This document shows, in pieces, positions 56,448 to 64,000 of a stretch of DNA of 64,000 bases (the stretch's first letter is position 1; every line of letters starts with the position of its first letter). A model generated the notes under the pieces. It was not told where the DNA came from, did no database searches, and saw nothing but the letters and a program-made list of their open reading frames with translations. The DNA comes from Aeromicrobium choanae. Its GTDB lineage: Bacteria; Actinomycetota; Actinomycetes; Propionibacteriales; Nocardioidaceae. The stretch covers positions 1,302,001-1,366,000 of the forward strand of contig NZ_LT796768.1 in NCBI RefSeq assembly GCF_900167475.1, read 5' to 3'. A program made the position numbers and the translations under genes.

Positions 56448-57404
56448 TCAGTCCCAGAAGGTGAGCTTGTCGCCGACGTCGGACCACGTGTCGCCGTCGG
56501 TGACGGTGTCCCAGGCATTCGAGGCCGTCTCGCTGATCTCGTCCCAGTGGTCGACGACCTCGGCCCCGGCCCAGACCAGCCCGGTGGTCACGGCGATGGC
56601 ACCGGTGACCGGGTTCGGCGCGATCAGGAACGCCGTGGTGGAGGCGCTGAAGGCGGTCTCGGCGACGTCGGCGACGTAGCCCGCGCCCTCGCGCTCGAAG
56701 GCGTCGATCGGGTTGCCCTGCTGGATGAGGTTGTTGACCCCGACGGCGGTGCTGTAGACACCGCCGGCGATGCCCAGGCCGCGCATGAGGCCCAGTCCGC
56801 CGGGGTTGCGCGCGAGCGGATCGGCCCAGCCCGCGGTGGGGAACCGGGTACCCGGACCGGCCCACTTCGGCAGCTTGTTGAGCAGCCCTGTGGGCGGCGC
56901 TGCGTGCCGACCGCCGCCGGACAGCATCCAGCGGGCCCACTCGCCGGTGCGTCCGCCCGCGTTGGCCATGCGGGTGAGCATCTGGCGGCCGACGAGGCCG
57001 GTCTGGAAGATCGGCGCGACGCCCGTGGCCATCTTCTTCATCTTGCCCAGCGCCGCGGCGATCGAGATCAGCGGGAAGTCGTCGTCGTTGCCGAAGATGT
57101 TGCCGAACTCGGCGCCGAGGTACTCCCCCAGCAGGTCGTTGAGGGTGTCGTTGATCGCGCCGAGCGACATCGACACCTTGCCCTCGCCCGACTCGTCGAG
57201 CAGCAGGGCGATGTCGGCGAGGCCGTTGAGCTTCTCGGCGGCGTCGTCCAGGAACGTGGCCTTGGCCTCGATGTTCTCCAGGCTCGGCAGCGCCACGGGG
57301 CTCGCCGACCTCGCCGAGGCGGCGTTCGTGCGGATCTTGCTGGCGAGCTCCTCGGCGCGCGTGGCCGAGAGCGTCAGCTGGTCGTAGTCCATCTCCACGG
57401 TCAT
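56448..57404 (-). CDS. Large WXG100-like/T7SS substrate-like protein (tentative)
   Basis: 318 residues. The first 120 are helical and polar with the spacing expected of an ESX-type helical hairpin (YDQLTLSATRAEELASKIRTN, then EAKATFLDDAAEKLNGLADIALLL). The middle is Gly/Pro-rich (GGGRHAAPPTGLLNKLPKW). The C-terminal third is hydrophobic and Gly/Ala-rich (VYSTAVGVNNLI, APNPVTGAIAVTTGLVWAGA) and ends WDTVTDGDTWSDVGDKLTFWD, with repeated W-D-T/S turns. ATG overlaps the upstream stop (ATGA). It could be a substrate or a toxin-like effector; no catalytic motif was recognised. Confidence 0.5.
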   Translation of the reverse strand: MTVEMDYDQLTLSATRAEELASKIRTNAASARSASPVALPSLENIEAKATFLDDAAEKLNGLADIALLLDESGEGKVSMSLGAINDTLNDLLGEYLGAEFGNIFGNDDDFPLISIAAALGKMKKMATGVAPIFQTGLVGRQMLTRMANAGGRTGEWARWMLSGGGRHAAPPTGLLNKLPKWAGPGTRFPTAGWADPLARNPGGLGLMRGLGIAGGVYSTAVGVNNLIQQGNPIDAFEREGAGYVADVAETAFSASTTAFLIAPNPVTGAIAVTTGLVWAGAEVVDHWDEISETASNAWDTVTDGDTWSDVGDKLTFWD

Positions 57405-57931
57405 GAGCGCTGACTCTCCTTCAGTGCAGCCCACAGGGCGATGTGCTCGGGCCGGGCGAGCTTCGTCACGCGCGGCGCGATGAGGTCGTACTCACGGACG
57501 ATCGACCACTCGGTCACCGCCACGTTGATCGGCGACGCCCACCGGCGCGACGCCACGAGGACGCCGGCGTCGCAGCGCAACGTGACCAGGTCGGGCAGGG
57601 AGCGACCGGTGTACTCCATCCCGGGCAGGACGAAGCCGGCCTCGCCGGTGATGGTGTGCCGCTTGCGCCGGACCAGGCCGCCGGGGCTCCCCTGCTTCGT
57701 GGTCACCGTGGCGACGCGCGTGCCGTTGAGGCTCACCGGGACGCCGTCGTCGAAGACGCTGCGCCACTGGTTCGCCTCGCGCTCGGCCGCGGGACGTCGG
57801 TCCGTCACGTCGAGCTCGACGACCGCGTCGCCGACCTTGGCCTCGATCAGGCCGTCGCGCACCACGACGCGCAGCGGACCCCACCGGGCCCGGCGGAACG
57901 CCCGCCACTCGAACCGCTTCTCCTCGTTCAC
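57401..57931 (-). CDS. Hypothetical protein heading a four-gene block
   Basis: 176 residues, beta-rich in the first half (PLRVVVRDGLIEAKVGDAVVEL) and basic in the centre (GGLVRRKRHTITG), with no signal or membrane segment. The C-terminus is helical (RPEHIALWAALKESQRS). The GTG at 57931 follows GGGGGA at about six bases, 31 bases downstream of purA. It overlaps the WXG-like gene by ATGA. I do not recognise the family. Confidence 0.7.
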   Translation of the reverse strand: MNEEKRFEWRAFRRARWGPLRVVVRDGLIEAKVGDAVVELDVTDRRPAAEREANQWRSVFDDGVPVSLNGTRVATVTTKQGSPGGLVRRKRHTITGEAGFVLPGMEYTGRSLPDLVTLRCDAGVLVASRRWASPINVAVTEWSIVREYDLIAPRVTKLARPEHIALWAALKESQRS

Positions 57932-57962
57932 ACGTGTCCCCCGTATGTGCCTGGTGTTCAGG

Positions 57963-59246
57963 TCAGAGCAGGTCGTGCAGGACGACCGTCTCCTCGCGGT
58001 CGGGACCGACGCCGACGGCGCTGATCCGCGATCCGCTGATCGCCTCGATCTCGCGCACGTACGACTGCGCGTTCGCGGGCAGGTCGGAGAGCTCCCGGGC
58101 GCCGCTGATGTCCTCGGACCAGCCCGGGAAGTACTCGTAGATCGGCTTCGCGTGGTGGAAGCCGGTCTGGGTCATCGGCATCTCGTCGACGCGCTCGCCG
58201 TCGACGTCGTACGCGACGCACACCGGGATCTGCTCGAACCCGGTCAGGACGTCGAGCTTGGTCATCACGAAGTCCGTGACGCCGTTGATGCGCGAGGCGT
58301 AGCGGGCCGCGGGCGCGTCGTACCAGCCGCAGCGGCGCGGGCGGCCCGTGGTGGTGCCGAACTCGCCGCCGTTCTCGCGCAGGCGGTCGCCGTCGGCGTC
58401 GAACAGCTCGGTGGGGAACGGGCCCTCGCCGACGCGGGTGGCGTAGGCCTTCACGATGCCGATCACGCGGGTGATCTCGGTGGGCGCGATGCCCGAGCCC
58501 GTGCACGCGCCGCCGGTGGTGGCCGACGAGCTGGTGACGAACGGGTACGTGCCGTGGTCGACGTCGAGCAGCGTGGCCTGGCCGGCCTCGAGCAGCACCG
58601 TCTTGTCCTCGCGCAGGGCGTCGTGCAGCACGAGCGCGGTGTCGGCGACGAACGGCCGCAGGCGCTCGACGTGGCCGAGCAGGGACTCCACGATCTCCTC
58701 GGCCGCCACCGCGCGACGGTTGTAGACCTTGGTGAGGATCTGGTTCTTGAGGTCGAGCGCGGCCTCCACCTTGGCGCGCAGGATCTTCTCGTCGAAGAGG
58801 TCCTGGACGCGGATGCCGAGGCGGTTCATCTTGTCCGCGTAGGTCGGTCCGATGCCGCGGCCCGTGGTGCCGATCTTGCGGCTGCCGAGGAAGCGCTCGT
58901 TGACCTTGTCCAGCGTGCGGTTGTAGTCGGCGATGATGTGCGCGTTGGCGCTGACGAGCAGTCGGGAGGTGTCGATCCCGCGCGCGTTCAGGCCGTCGAT
59001 CTCCTGGAAGAGCACGTCGAGGTCGATCACGACGCCGTTGCCGATCACCGGCACGCAGCCCGGCGTGAGGATGCCGCTCGGGAGCAGGTGCAGGGCGTAC
59101 TTCTCGTCGCCGATGACGACGGTGTGGCCGGCGTTGTTGCCGCCGTTGAACTTCACGACGTAGTCGACGCGGCTGCCCAGCAGGTCGGTCGCCTTGCCCT
59201 TGCCCTCGTCACCCCACTGGGCTCCGACGATCACGACTGCGGGCAT
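57963..59246 (-). CDS. purA: Adenylosuccinate synthetase
   Basis: GTP-dependent first step from IMP to AMP; 427 residues. The P-loop is at the N-terminus, [17 protein letters not shown], with catalytic Asp in GDEGKGK and the His of [29 protein letters not shown] is near residue 125, GHVERLRPF near 190 and the C-terminal [11 protein letters not shown] near 310. The start [10 protein letters not shown] at 59246 is fixed by family length; an upstream in-frame extension would run through the leader. TAGGAT at 59308-59303 is a good -10, giving a roughly 50-base leader. Confidence 0.97.
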   Translation of the reverse strand: MPAVVIVGAQWGDEGKGKATDLLGSRVDYVVKFNGGNNAGHTVVIGDEKYALHLLPSGILTPGCVPVIGNGVVIDLDVLFQEIDGLNARGIDTSRLLVSANAHIIADYNRTLDKVNERFLGSRKIGTTGRGIGPTYADKMNRLGIRVQDLFDEKILRAKVEAALDLKNQILTKVYNRRAVAAEEIVESLLGHVERLRPFVADTALVLHDALREDKTVLLEAGQATLLDVDHGTYPFVTSSSATTGGACTGSGIAPTEITRVIGIVKAYATRVGEGPFPTELFDADGDRLRENGGEFGTTTGRPRRCGWYDAPAARYASRINGVTDFVMTKLDVLTGFEQIPVCVAYDVDGERVDEMPMTQTGFHHAKPIYEYFPGWSEDISGARELSDLPANAQSYVREIEAISGSRISAVGVGPDREETVVLHDLL

Positions 59247-59273
59247 GCGATGCCACCCCTCCACCAGACGGAA

Positions 59274-59308
59274 AGCCCCGCTACGGGGGCTCGTACTCGT
59301 CGATCCTA
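59274..59308 (-). promoter_or_regulatory. purA promoter and leader hairpin
   Basis: Minus-strand TAGGAT (59308-59303) is the likely -10. The leader then holds AGCCCC (59291-59286) pairing with GGGGCT (59279-59274) around a 6-base loop, followed directly by TTTCC. This short terminator-like hairpin in a purine-gene leader could attenuate transcription, but the stem is short and there is no long T-run. Confidence 0.4.
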
Positions 59309-59506
59309 CCGAGAAGTCGGCGTCAGGGGGCCACGGGCCCGCGACCGATGGGGCCACTGGGGCCGCCCAAATGAGACATCCGCACGAGTTCGCTCTGAGT
59401 GATGGACGTCACGGAATCCTGCAGTAGCCTTCCTGTAACTGCTCGTGTAACGGTGAGTTGCAGTGGGACTCCCCCCGGGCCCAACGGCACTCGAAGGAGG
59501 ACTCCC

Positions 59507-60898
59507 TTGCATCCCCATCGCCTGACTCTCGTCCCGGCGGGAGACATCCACCTGTGGGTGCCCCGCTCCTCGACACTGCGCGCCTTCGCGACCGCTCCCC
59601 CGGACCCGCGGCCCGTCACCCCCGACCAGCAGCGCCGCCTCGACATCGCGAGCCTCCCGCGCCACGTCGACGACGAGGTCAACCCGTGGATCGGCCTGCG
59701 TGCCACGCTGCACGGCGCCGACTTCGTCTCCCTTGCCGGCACGCTGCGCCGGTTCTGCGCCCGCCACGAGAGCCTGCGGTGCATGTTCGTCCGCCGCGAC
59801 GACGGCAGCTACGAGCGTCGCATCGTCGACGCCGAGCTGATCGGCTTCCAGCCGCGCCACGTGGGGCACTTCGCCGATCCGGGCGAGGCGTTCGACGCGG
59901 TCATGGCCGAGCTGGACGACCTCACCGGGCCGCTGTCATGGCCTGCCGCCACGGTGCTCACCGTCACCGACGAGAACGGCGACATCACCGTCTTCGCCGC
60001 CTTCGACCACGTGACCTTCGACGGCTACAGCGCCTACCTCACGATGGGCGAGCTCAAGCTGCACCTCGAGTCCGAGCTGAACCACGCGCCGCTGCCGACC
60101 CCCGTGGGCAGCTACGTGGACTTCGCCGTCGAGCAGCGCTCGATCCAGGACGCCATCACGGTCGACAGCCCCGCCCTCGAGCCGTGGCGGCGCGCCGCCG
60201 ACCCCACCGGCAACCTGCCGGGCCTGCCCCGGGGCACGGGCGTCCGCCGAGGCGACCAGCTCCAGCACCGGATGCGCTACCCGACCTTCGCCGGTCCCCG
60301 GCTGAGCAGGGCCTTCCACCGGTGGTGCGAGCAGAACGACGTCCCGCCGGCGCTGGCCTTCACGGCAGTGCTGCTGCGCGCCATGGTCGCCGAGGAGGCC
60401 GAGGATCGCCTCACCGTGCTCATGTCGACGCACAACCGCCACCGGCAGGAGTGGCACCAGGCGATCGGCTGGTTCTCCGGTGTCGTGCCGATGACGGTCG
60501 AGATGGGGCGCGACCTCCCCCTCACCGAGCTCGCTCGGCGCACGGCCGAAGCGTGGCAGTTCGCCCGGACCGCCGAGACGATCCCGCTGCCGCTGGCCAA
60601 CCAGCTGCTCGGCACCACGATGCGCCCCGCGGCGGTCGTGTCGTTCCTGGACTCGCGCCACTGCCCCGGTCGCGAGGGCTGGGAGGAGATGGACTCGACC
60701 GTCTTCCTGGGCGAGGTCGAGCCCAGCGACGAGATGCACCTGTGGGTCAACTCGATGCCGTACGGCACCGAGCTGGTCCACCGCACCCCCGACACCCCGC
60801 CCTGCATCGAATGGCTCGACCGCGTGATGAACCGGATGCGGGACCAGATGGTGGCGGTCACGCGTGAGGTCAACGATCCGACGGAGGCACTGGCATGA
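59507..60898 (+). CDS. Condensation-fold acyltransferase (PapA/WES/NRPS C-domain-like), first of tandem pair
   Basis: 463 residues with the chloramphenicol-acetyltransferase-like fold. The active-site HxxxDG is in FDHVTFDGYSAYL (His168, Asp172, Gly173). A second conserved region, STHNRHRQEWHQAIGWFSG (near 310), corresponds to the motif before the solvent-channel loop. The start is a TTG at 59507 preceded by AAGGAGG six bases upstream, the strongest ribosome site in the area; the more upstream opening has none. No adenylation, carrier or ketosynthase domain is present here or nearby. The acyl donor and acceptor are unknown. Confidence 0.82.
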   Translation: MHPHRLTLVPAGDIHLWVPRSSTLRAFATAPPDPRPVTPDQQRRLDIASLPRHVDDEVNPWIGLRATLHGADFVSLAGTLRRFCARHESLRCMFVRRDDGSYERRIVDAELIGFQPRHVGHFADPGEAFDAVMAELDDLTGPLSWPAATVLTVTDENGDITVFAAFDHVTFDGYSAYLTMGELKLHLESELNHAPLPTPVGSYVDFAVEQRSIQDAITVDSPALEPWRRAADPTGNLPGLPRGTGVRRGDQLQHRMRYPTFAGPRLSRAFHRWCEQNDVPPALAFTAVLLRAMVAEEAEDRLTVLMSTHNRHRQEWHQAIGWFSGVVPMTVEMGRDLPLTELARRTAEAWQFARTAETIPLPLANQLLGTTMRPAAVVSFLDSRHCPGREGWEEMDSTVFLGEVEPSDEMHLWVNSMPYGTELVHRTPDTPPCIEWLDRVMNRMRDQMVAVTREVNDPTEALA

Positions 60899-62295
60899 GG
60901 ATGACCCGCATCGAAGAGCTCGACACGATCGACGGCGACGTGTTCCTGCTCCGCCCGTCCGAGGAGGCCTACGCCGCACTGGCGGCCGCGCCCGCGAACG
61001 AGCACCGGCCCTCCTACATGCAGGACCAGCACCTGCGGCTGCGCCGGGCGATGGAGCGGGTCGGTTCCGCCGACGCCAACTGGCTCGGCCTGTGCTTCGA
61101 CGTGCCCGGACCCCTCGACGTCGACGCCCTGCACCGCGCGGCCACCGCGTGGGTCCGCCGGCACGAGGTCATGTGGGGCACCTTCCGCGACAACCCCGAC
61201 GACCCCGACGGCGAGATGACGCGCCATGCGATCGCCCCCGAGGAGCTGACGCTCGGCGTCACGCCGCTCGGCTCGCACGCCGGACCGGAGGTCAACAACG
61301 TCCTGCTCAAGCACTTCAGCGACGCCGTCGACCCGATCGACAACTTCGGGTACGCGATCGCGGGCGTCTCGGGCGAGGACCGTTCCACGATCTTCTGCGG
61401 CTTCGACCACTGCTACGGCGACGGCTTCAGCGTCCTGCTGGGCTACATGGAGCTCTCACAGCTGTACACCAACGAGATCGGCTCCGAGCCGGTCGAGATG
61501 CCTGCCGTGAAGGGCTACATGACGTACGCGCAGGAGGAGCGCGCCGACGCGCAGCAGTACGACATCGACCACCCGTCCATGCAGTTCTGGGCCGACTACG
61601 CGATGGACGGCGTGGTCGCGCAGGACGGATTCCCCATGGACCTCGGCATCGCCGAGGGCGAGCGGTTCTGGCTGATCCCCATGGACTACGACATCCTCAC
61701 CGCCGAGGAGTGCGACCGGCTCGAGGCCATCGCCAAGCAGGAGGAGGCCACGTTCCCGTCGGTGATCTACGCAGCGTTCGCGCTGGCCGCGCGTGACCTG
61801 GCCGGCAGGAGCGCCTACCGCTTCTTCAATCCCGTCGCCACGCGCGACACCCCCGAGACGCTCGTGACGATGGGCTGGATGATCAACGTCCTGCCCATCC
61901 ACATCCCGGTGGGGCCCGAGGACACGCTCTTCGAGGTCGCCCGCGGCGTGCGCCAGAAGTTCCGCGAGGCCCGCGTCTGCGAGCCGGTGCCGGCGCTGCG
62001 GGTCATGGAGGTCGTCCAGGAGGTCTTCGGCTTCTCGCTCGAGGACACCCACCGGCCGGCGATCGTGTCCTACCTCGACGGCCGCATGATCCCCGGCCAG
62101 GAGAAGTGGGCCCAGGACCGGTTCCACGGGACGACCGGCCAGGGGTACGACGACAACGTGAACGTCTGGATCAATCGCACCCCCACCGAGCTCTACGTGA
62201 TGTGCAGCGTCCCGCAGACGCCCACGGCCATCGAGAACGTCAACGCGTTCTTCACGTACGCCTCGGACGTCCTGCGAGGTGCGCTCACCCGCTAA
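60895..62295 (+). CDS. Condensation-fold acyltransferase, second of tandem pair
   Basis: 466 residues, same fold as its upstream partner but well diverged. HxxxDG is in GFDHCYGDGFSVLL (His172, Asp176, Gly177). GWMINVLPIHIP near 325 matches the family region that follows the active-site channel, and YDDNVNVWINRTPTELYVM near 425 is a late core strand. The ATG overlaps the upstream stop (ATGA); an in-frame ATG at 60901 is possible. The strict pairing suggests the two act in sequence, or as a heterodimer, on one lipid or amide product. Confidence 0.82.
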   Translation: MRMTRIEELDTIDGDVFLLRPSEEAYAALAAAPANEHRPSYMQDQHLRLRRAMERVGSADANWLGLCFDVPGPLDVDALHRAATAWVRRHEVMWGTFRDNPDDPDGEMTRHAIAPEELTLGVTPLGSHAGPEVNNVLLKHFSDAVDPIDNFGYAIAGVSGEDRSTIFCGFDHCYGDGFSVLLGYMELSQLYTNEIGSEPVEMPAVKGYMTYAQEERADAQQYDIDHPSMQFWADYAMDGVVAQDGFPMDLGIAEGERFWLIPMDYDILTAEECDRLEAIAKQEEATFPSVIYAAFALAARDLAGRSAYRFFNPVATRDTPETLVTMGWMINVLPIHIPVGPEDTLFEVARGVRQKFREARVCEPVPALRVMEVVQEVFGFSLEDTHRPAIVSYLDGRMIPGQEKWAQDRFHGTTGQGYDDNVNVWINRTPTELYVMCSVPQTPTAIENVNAFFTYASDVLRGALTR

Positions 62296-62305
62296 CGTCG
62301 TAGGG

Positions 62306-63181
62306 GTGAACTCCTGGCTGGCGGTCAGCAACGCGAATGCGGGCACCTCCGACGAGGAGGTCATCGCCCGGGCACTCTCGGCCCTGCGCGAGGTCGCCGA
62401 CGTCGAGCACGTGGCGACCGATGACCCCGACGACCTCGCCGCGGCCCTGGCGAAGCACCCCGACGTGGATCTGGTGATCTCCATGGGCGGGGACGGCAGC
62501 CTCCACGCGGTCGTCCAGGCGCTGCACGACGCCGACCGGCTGCCGGGCACCCCGGTGGGGCTCGTCCCCCTCGGCACGGGCAACGACTTCGCCCGCACCC
62601 TCGACCTCTCCACCGATCCCGTGGTGGCCGCCCACGACCTGGCGAACGGCTCGGTCCGGCCGATCGACCTGATCCTGGACTCCACGGGACGCGTCGTGGT
62701 GAACGCGGCGCACGTGGGCATCGGCGCCGAGGCCGCCGCGCGGGCCGAGCCCGTCAAGCCGGCGCTGGGCCCGATCGCCTACGTGCTCGGGGCGATCTCC
62801 ACCCTGTTCAGCCGCAGCGCCGACGTGCACGTGACGATCGACGACCGCACGCTCAGTGGTCGCGTGGCCCAGGTCGCCGTCGGCAACGGGCGCTTCGTCG
62901 GCGGCGGCGGCGAGCTGCTGCCGCACGCGGTGGTCGACGACGGGGCGATGGACGTGGCGGTCGCGTTCGCGGCTCGGCTGCCCCAGCGGATCGCGTACGC
63001 CCTGCACCTGCGCCGCGGGACCCACCCGGGTGCCGACTTCGTGCACTACACGCGCGCGCAGTCAGTGCGGGTGGAGGGCGAGCCCGTGCGCTGCACGACC
63101 GACGGCGAGCTGTCCGACCCGCGCACGGAGCACGGGTGGGAGCTGCTCGCCGGCGGCCTCGCGATGCGCCTGCCGGACTGA
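62306..63181 (+). CDS. Diacylglycerol kinase-like lipid kinase
   Basis: 291 residues. The catalytic DAGK domain is about 1-125 with SMGGDGSLHAVVQAL near residue 54 and the ATP-site VPLGTGNDFARTLDL near 88. The second domain shows GIGAEAAARAEP near 137 and the closing basic region TTDGELSDPRT. TAACGT lies seven bases before the GTG at 62306, only ten bases after the stop of the second acyltransferase, so it has its own leaderless promoter. Substrate could be diacylglycerol, sphingosine-like or another lipid; the family does not decide it. Confidence 0.88.
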   Translation: MNSWLAVSNANAGTSDEEVIARALSALREVADVEHVATDDPDDLAAALAKHPDVDLVISMGGDGSLHAVVQALHDADRLPGTPVGLVPLGTGNDFARTLDLSTDPVVAAHDLANGSVRPIDLILDSTGRVVVNAAHVGIGAEAAARAEPVKPALGPIAYVLGAISTLFSRSADVHVTIDDRTLSGRVAQVAVGNGRFVGGGGELLPHAVVDDGAMDVAVAFAARLPQRIAYALHLRRGTHPGADFVHYTRAQSVRVEGEPVRCTTDGELSDPRTEHGWELLAGGLAMRLPD

Positions 63182-63182
63182 G

Positions 63183-63587
63183 TCAGCCGACGAGCGCGTC
63201 GTAGCCCTCGCGGCTCGACTCGCGCAGGAACTCGCGGCAGCGGTGCGCCTCCTCGACGTCGCCGAGCCGCTCGCTGGCCGTGGCCAGGACGGCGAGGGCG
63301 TGCAGGAAGCCGCGGTTGGCCTCGTGCGACCACGGCACCGGGCCGTGCCCGCGCCAGCCGTTGCGGCGCAGCGAGTCCAGGGAGCGGTGGTAGGCCGTGC
63401 GCGCGAACGCGTAGCCCTCGAGCTGCCGATCCTCGGCGAGCGCGGCATCGGCCAGGCGAGCCCACGCGGCCACCGAGTCGGGGTGACGCTCGGCGACCTC
63501 CTCGGGGGACGCTCCCTCGGCCAGCAGGGCCGCTCCCGGGTCTTCGGGCAGCAGGGTCTCGGGCGGTTCTCCCAGAAGGTTGGTCAT
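63183..63587 (-). CDS. DUF3151 family protein
   Basis: 134 residues, soluble and helical, starting MTNLLGEPPETLLPED and containing AWARLADAALAEDRQLEGYAFARTAYHRSLD and NGWRGHGPVPWSHEANRGFLHALAVL. These stretches mark the actinobacterial DUF3151 family, whose M. tuberculosis member lies near purA, as here. The function is unknown; the helical pairs resemble tetratricopeptide-like packing. The ATG at 63587 has TAGGCT eight bases upstream, near the leaderless spacing. It is convergent with the lipid kinase. Confidence 0.85.
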   Translation of the reverse strand: MTNLLGEPPETLLPEDPGAALLAEGASPEEVAERHPDSVAAWARLADAALAEDRQLEGYAFARTAYHRSLDSLRRNGWRGHGPVPWSHEANRGFLHALAVLATASERLGDVEEAHRCREFLRESSREGYDALVG

Positions 63588-63615
63588 GGTGAGCCAGCCT
63601 AGACGGGCGACCCCA

Positions 63616-64000
63616 TCAGGAGCGCTGGTGCGTGTGCGCGATGTAGACGTCGCACGGTGCGTGCGCGGCCACGTCGCGGGCGATGCTGCCCAGGATGCGG
63701 GCCAGGCCCTGCACGCGCTTGTTGCCCACGACGATGACGTCGACGTCGAGCTCCTCGGCCGCACGGACCAGCGCGTCGGCGGGATTGCCCTCGGCGGCGC
63801 CGTACGTGACCTCGAGCTCGGGGAACTCCCGGCGGATCCCGGCGAAGACGTCGCTCGCGACGCCCTGGGCCGCCTGCTCGCTCGTGATCAGCAGCTCCTC
63901 GGAGCCGACGTCGATCCGCTCGGCCTCGAAGCTCCCGTACGCCGAGAGCACGTGCAGGCGGGCGCCCATCCCGGCGGCGAGCTCGGCCGCCTTGCGCGCC
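63616..64000 (-). CDS. Universal stress protein family (partial, 5' end beyond window)
   Basis: At least 128 residues visible, continuing off the right edge. The UspA fold is recognised from ARLHVLSAYG early, then DALVRAAEELDVDVIVVGNKRVQGL and the end motif LGSIARDVAAHAPCDVYIAHTH. The nucleotide-binding G-x2-G-x9-G-S/T pattern is only partly kept (GNKRVQG then GS). A Met at 63969 is internal to the conserved first helix and is unlikely to be the start. Role in stress survival is a family-level statement only. Confidence 0.88.
   Translation of the reverse strand, partial: ARKAAELAAGMGARLHVLSAYGSFEAERIDVGSEELLITSEQAAQGVASDVFAGIRREFPELEVTYGAAEGNPADALVRAAEELDVDVIVVGNKRVQGLARILGSIARDVAAHAPCDVYIAHTHQRS

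Overview
The window is high-GC DNA with almost no spare sequence; no stretch longer than about 260 bases lacks a gene. Mycothiol synthase (mshD), a GlnR-type orphan regulator, a MutT1-like Nudix/phosphatase fusion beside ppk1, a fused AccD3-like carboxyltransferase and DUF3151 all point to an actinobacterium. I would guess Nocardioidaceae or a related Propionibacteriales lineage, but that is inference from gene content. Several gene orders match Mycobacterium tuberculosis (thioredoxin-like/glnR/mshD/pst/phoU; ppk1/mutT1; purA near DUF3151), with blocks inserted between them.

Layout. 1-6107: an oligopeptide/nickel-type ABC importer (oppABCDF order, running off the left edge) behind a FadR-type GntR regulator, with a palindromic operator in the promoter. 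6150-8015: a CynX-like MFS exporter and a TetR regulator. 8201-15955: thioredoxin-like protein, glnR, a GDP-mannose supply block (PMM2-like HAD protein, manA, manC), an accD3-like gene, mshD and an esterase. 16087-25445: a phosphate island (ppk1, mutT1, pstSCAB, then a PhoU-like/Pit pair) with two clear PHO boxes. 25540-33723: large-type purL, a membrane protein, a secreted protein, a Fpg/Nei glycosylase, an Nramp transporter and a small GNAT. 33834-42622: a cell-surface polymer locus with UDP-glucose dehydrogenase, three proteins sharing one repeat module (two of them RgpF-TagF-like fusions), and a convergent WbdD-like methyltransferase-kinase-coiled-coil protein. 42684-53773: acyl-CoA ligase, purC, MFS, a maltokinase-cap-like protein, a polyprenyl-phosphate sugar cassette (methyltransferase, GtrA, DUF2304, DPM-like GT2, polytopic membrane protein), purB and a tandem Lrp-like regulator. 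53875-59246: purD and purA flanking four overlapping genes that look like an orphan type VII secretion-related locus. 59507-64000: two tandem condensation-fold acyltransferases, a diacylglycerol-kinase-like lipid kinase, DUF3151 and a partial universal stress protein.

Five purine genes (purL, purC, purB, purD, purA) lie within 34 kb, all on the minus strand and all separated by unrelated genes. About eighteen genes show a TANNNT-like -10 box exactly 6 or 7 bases before the start codon and no Shine-Dalgarno sequence. They are therefore probably leaderless, and I used this pattern to choose starts. I saw no tRNA, rRNA, CRISPR array, insertion sequence or prophage.
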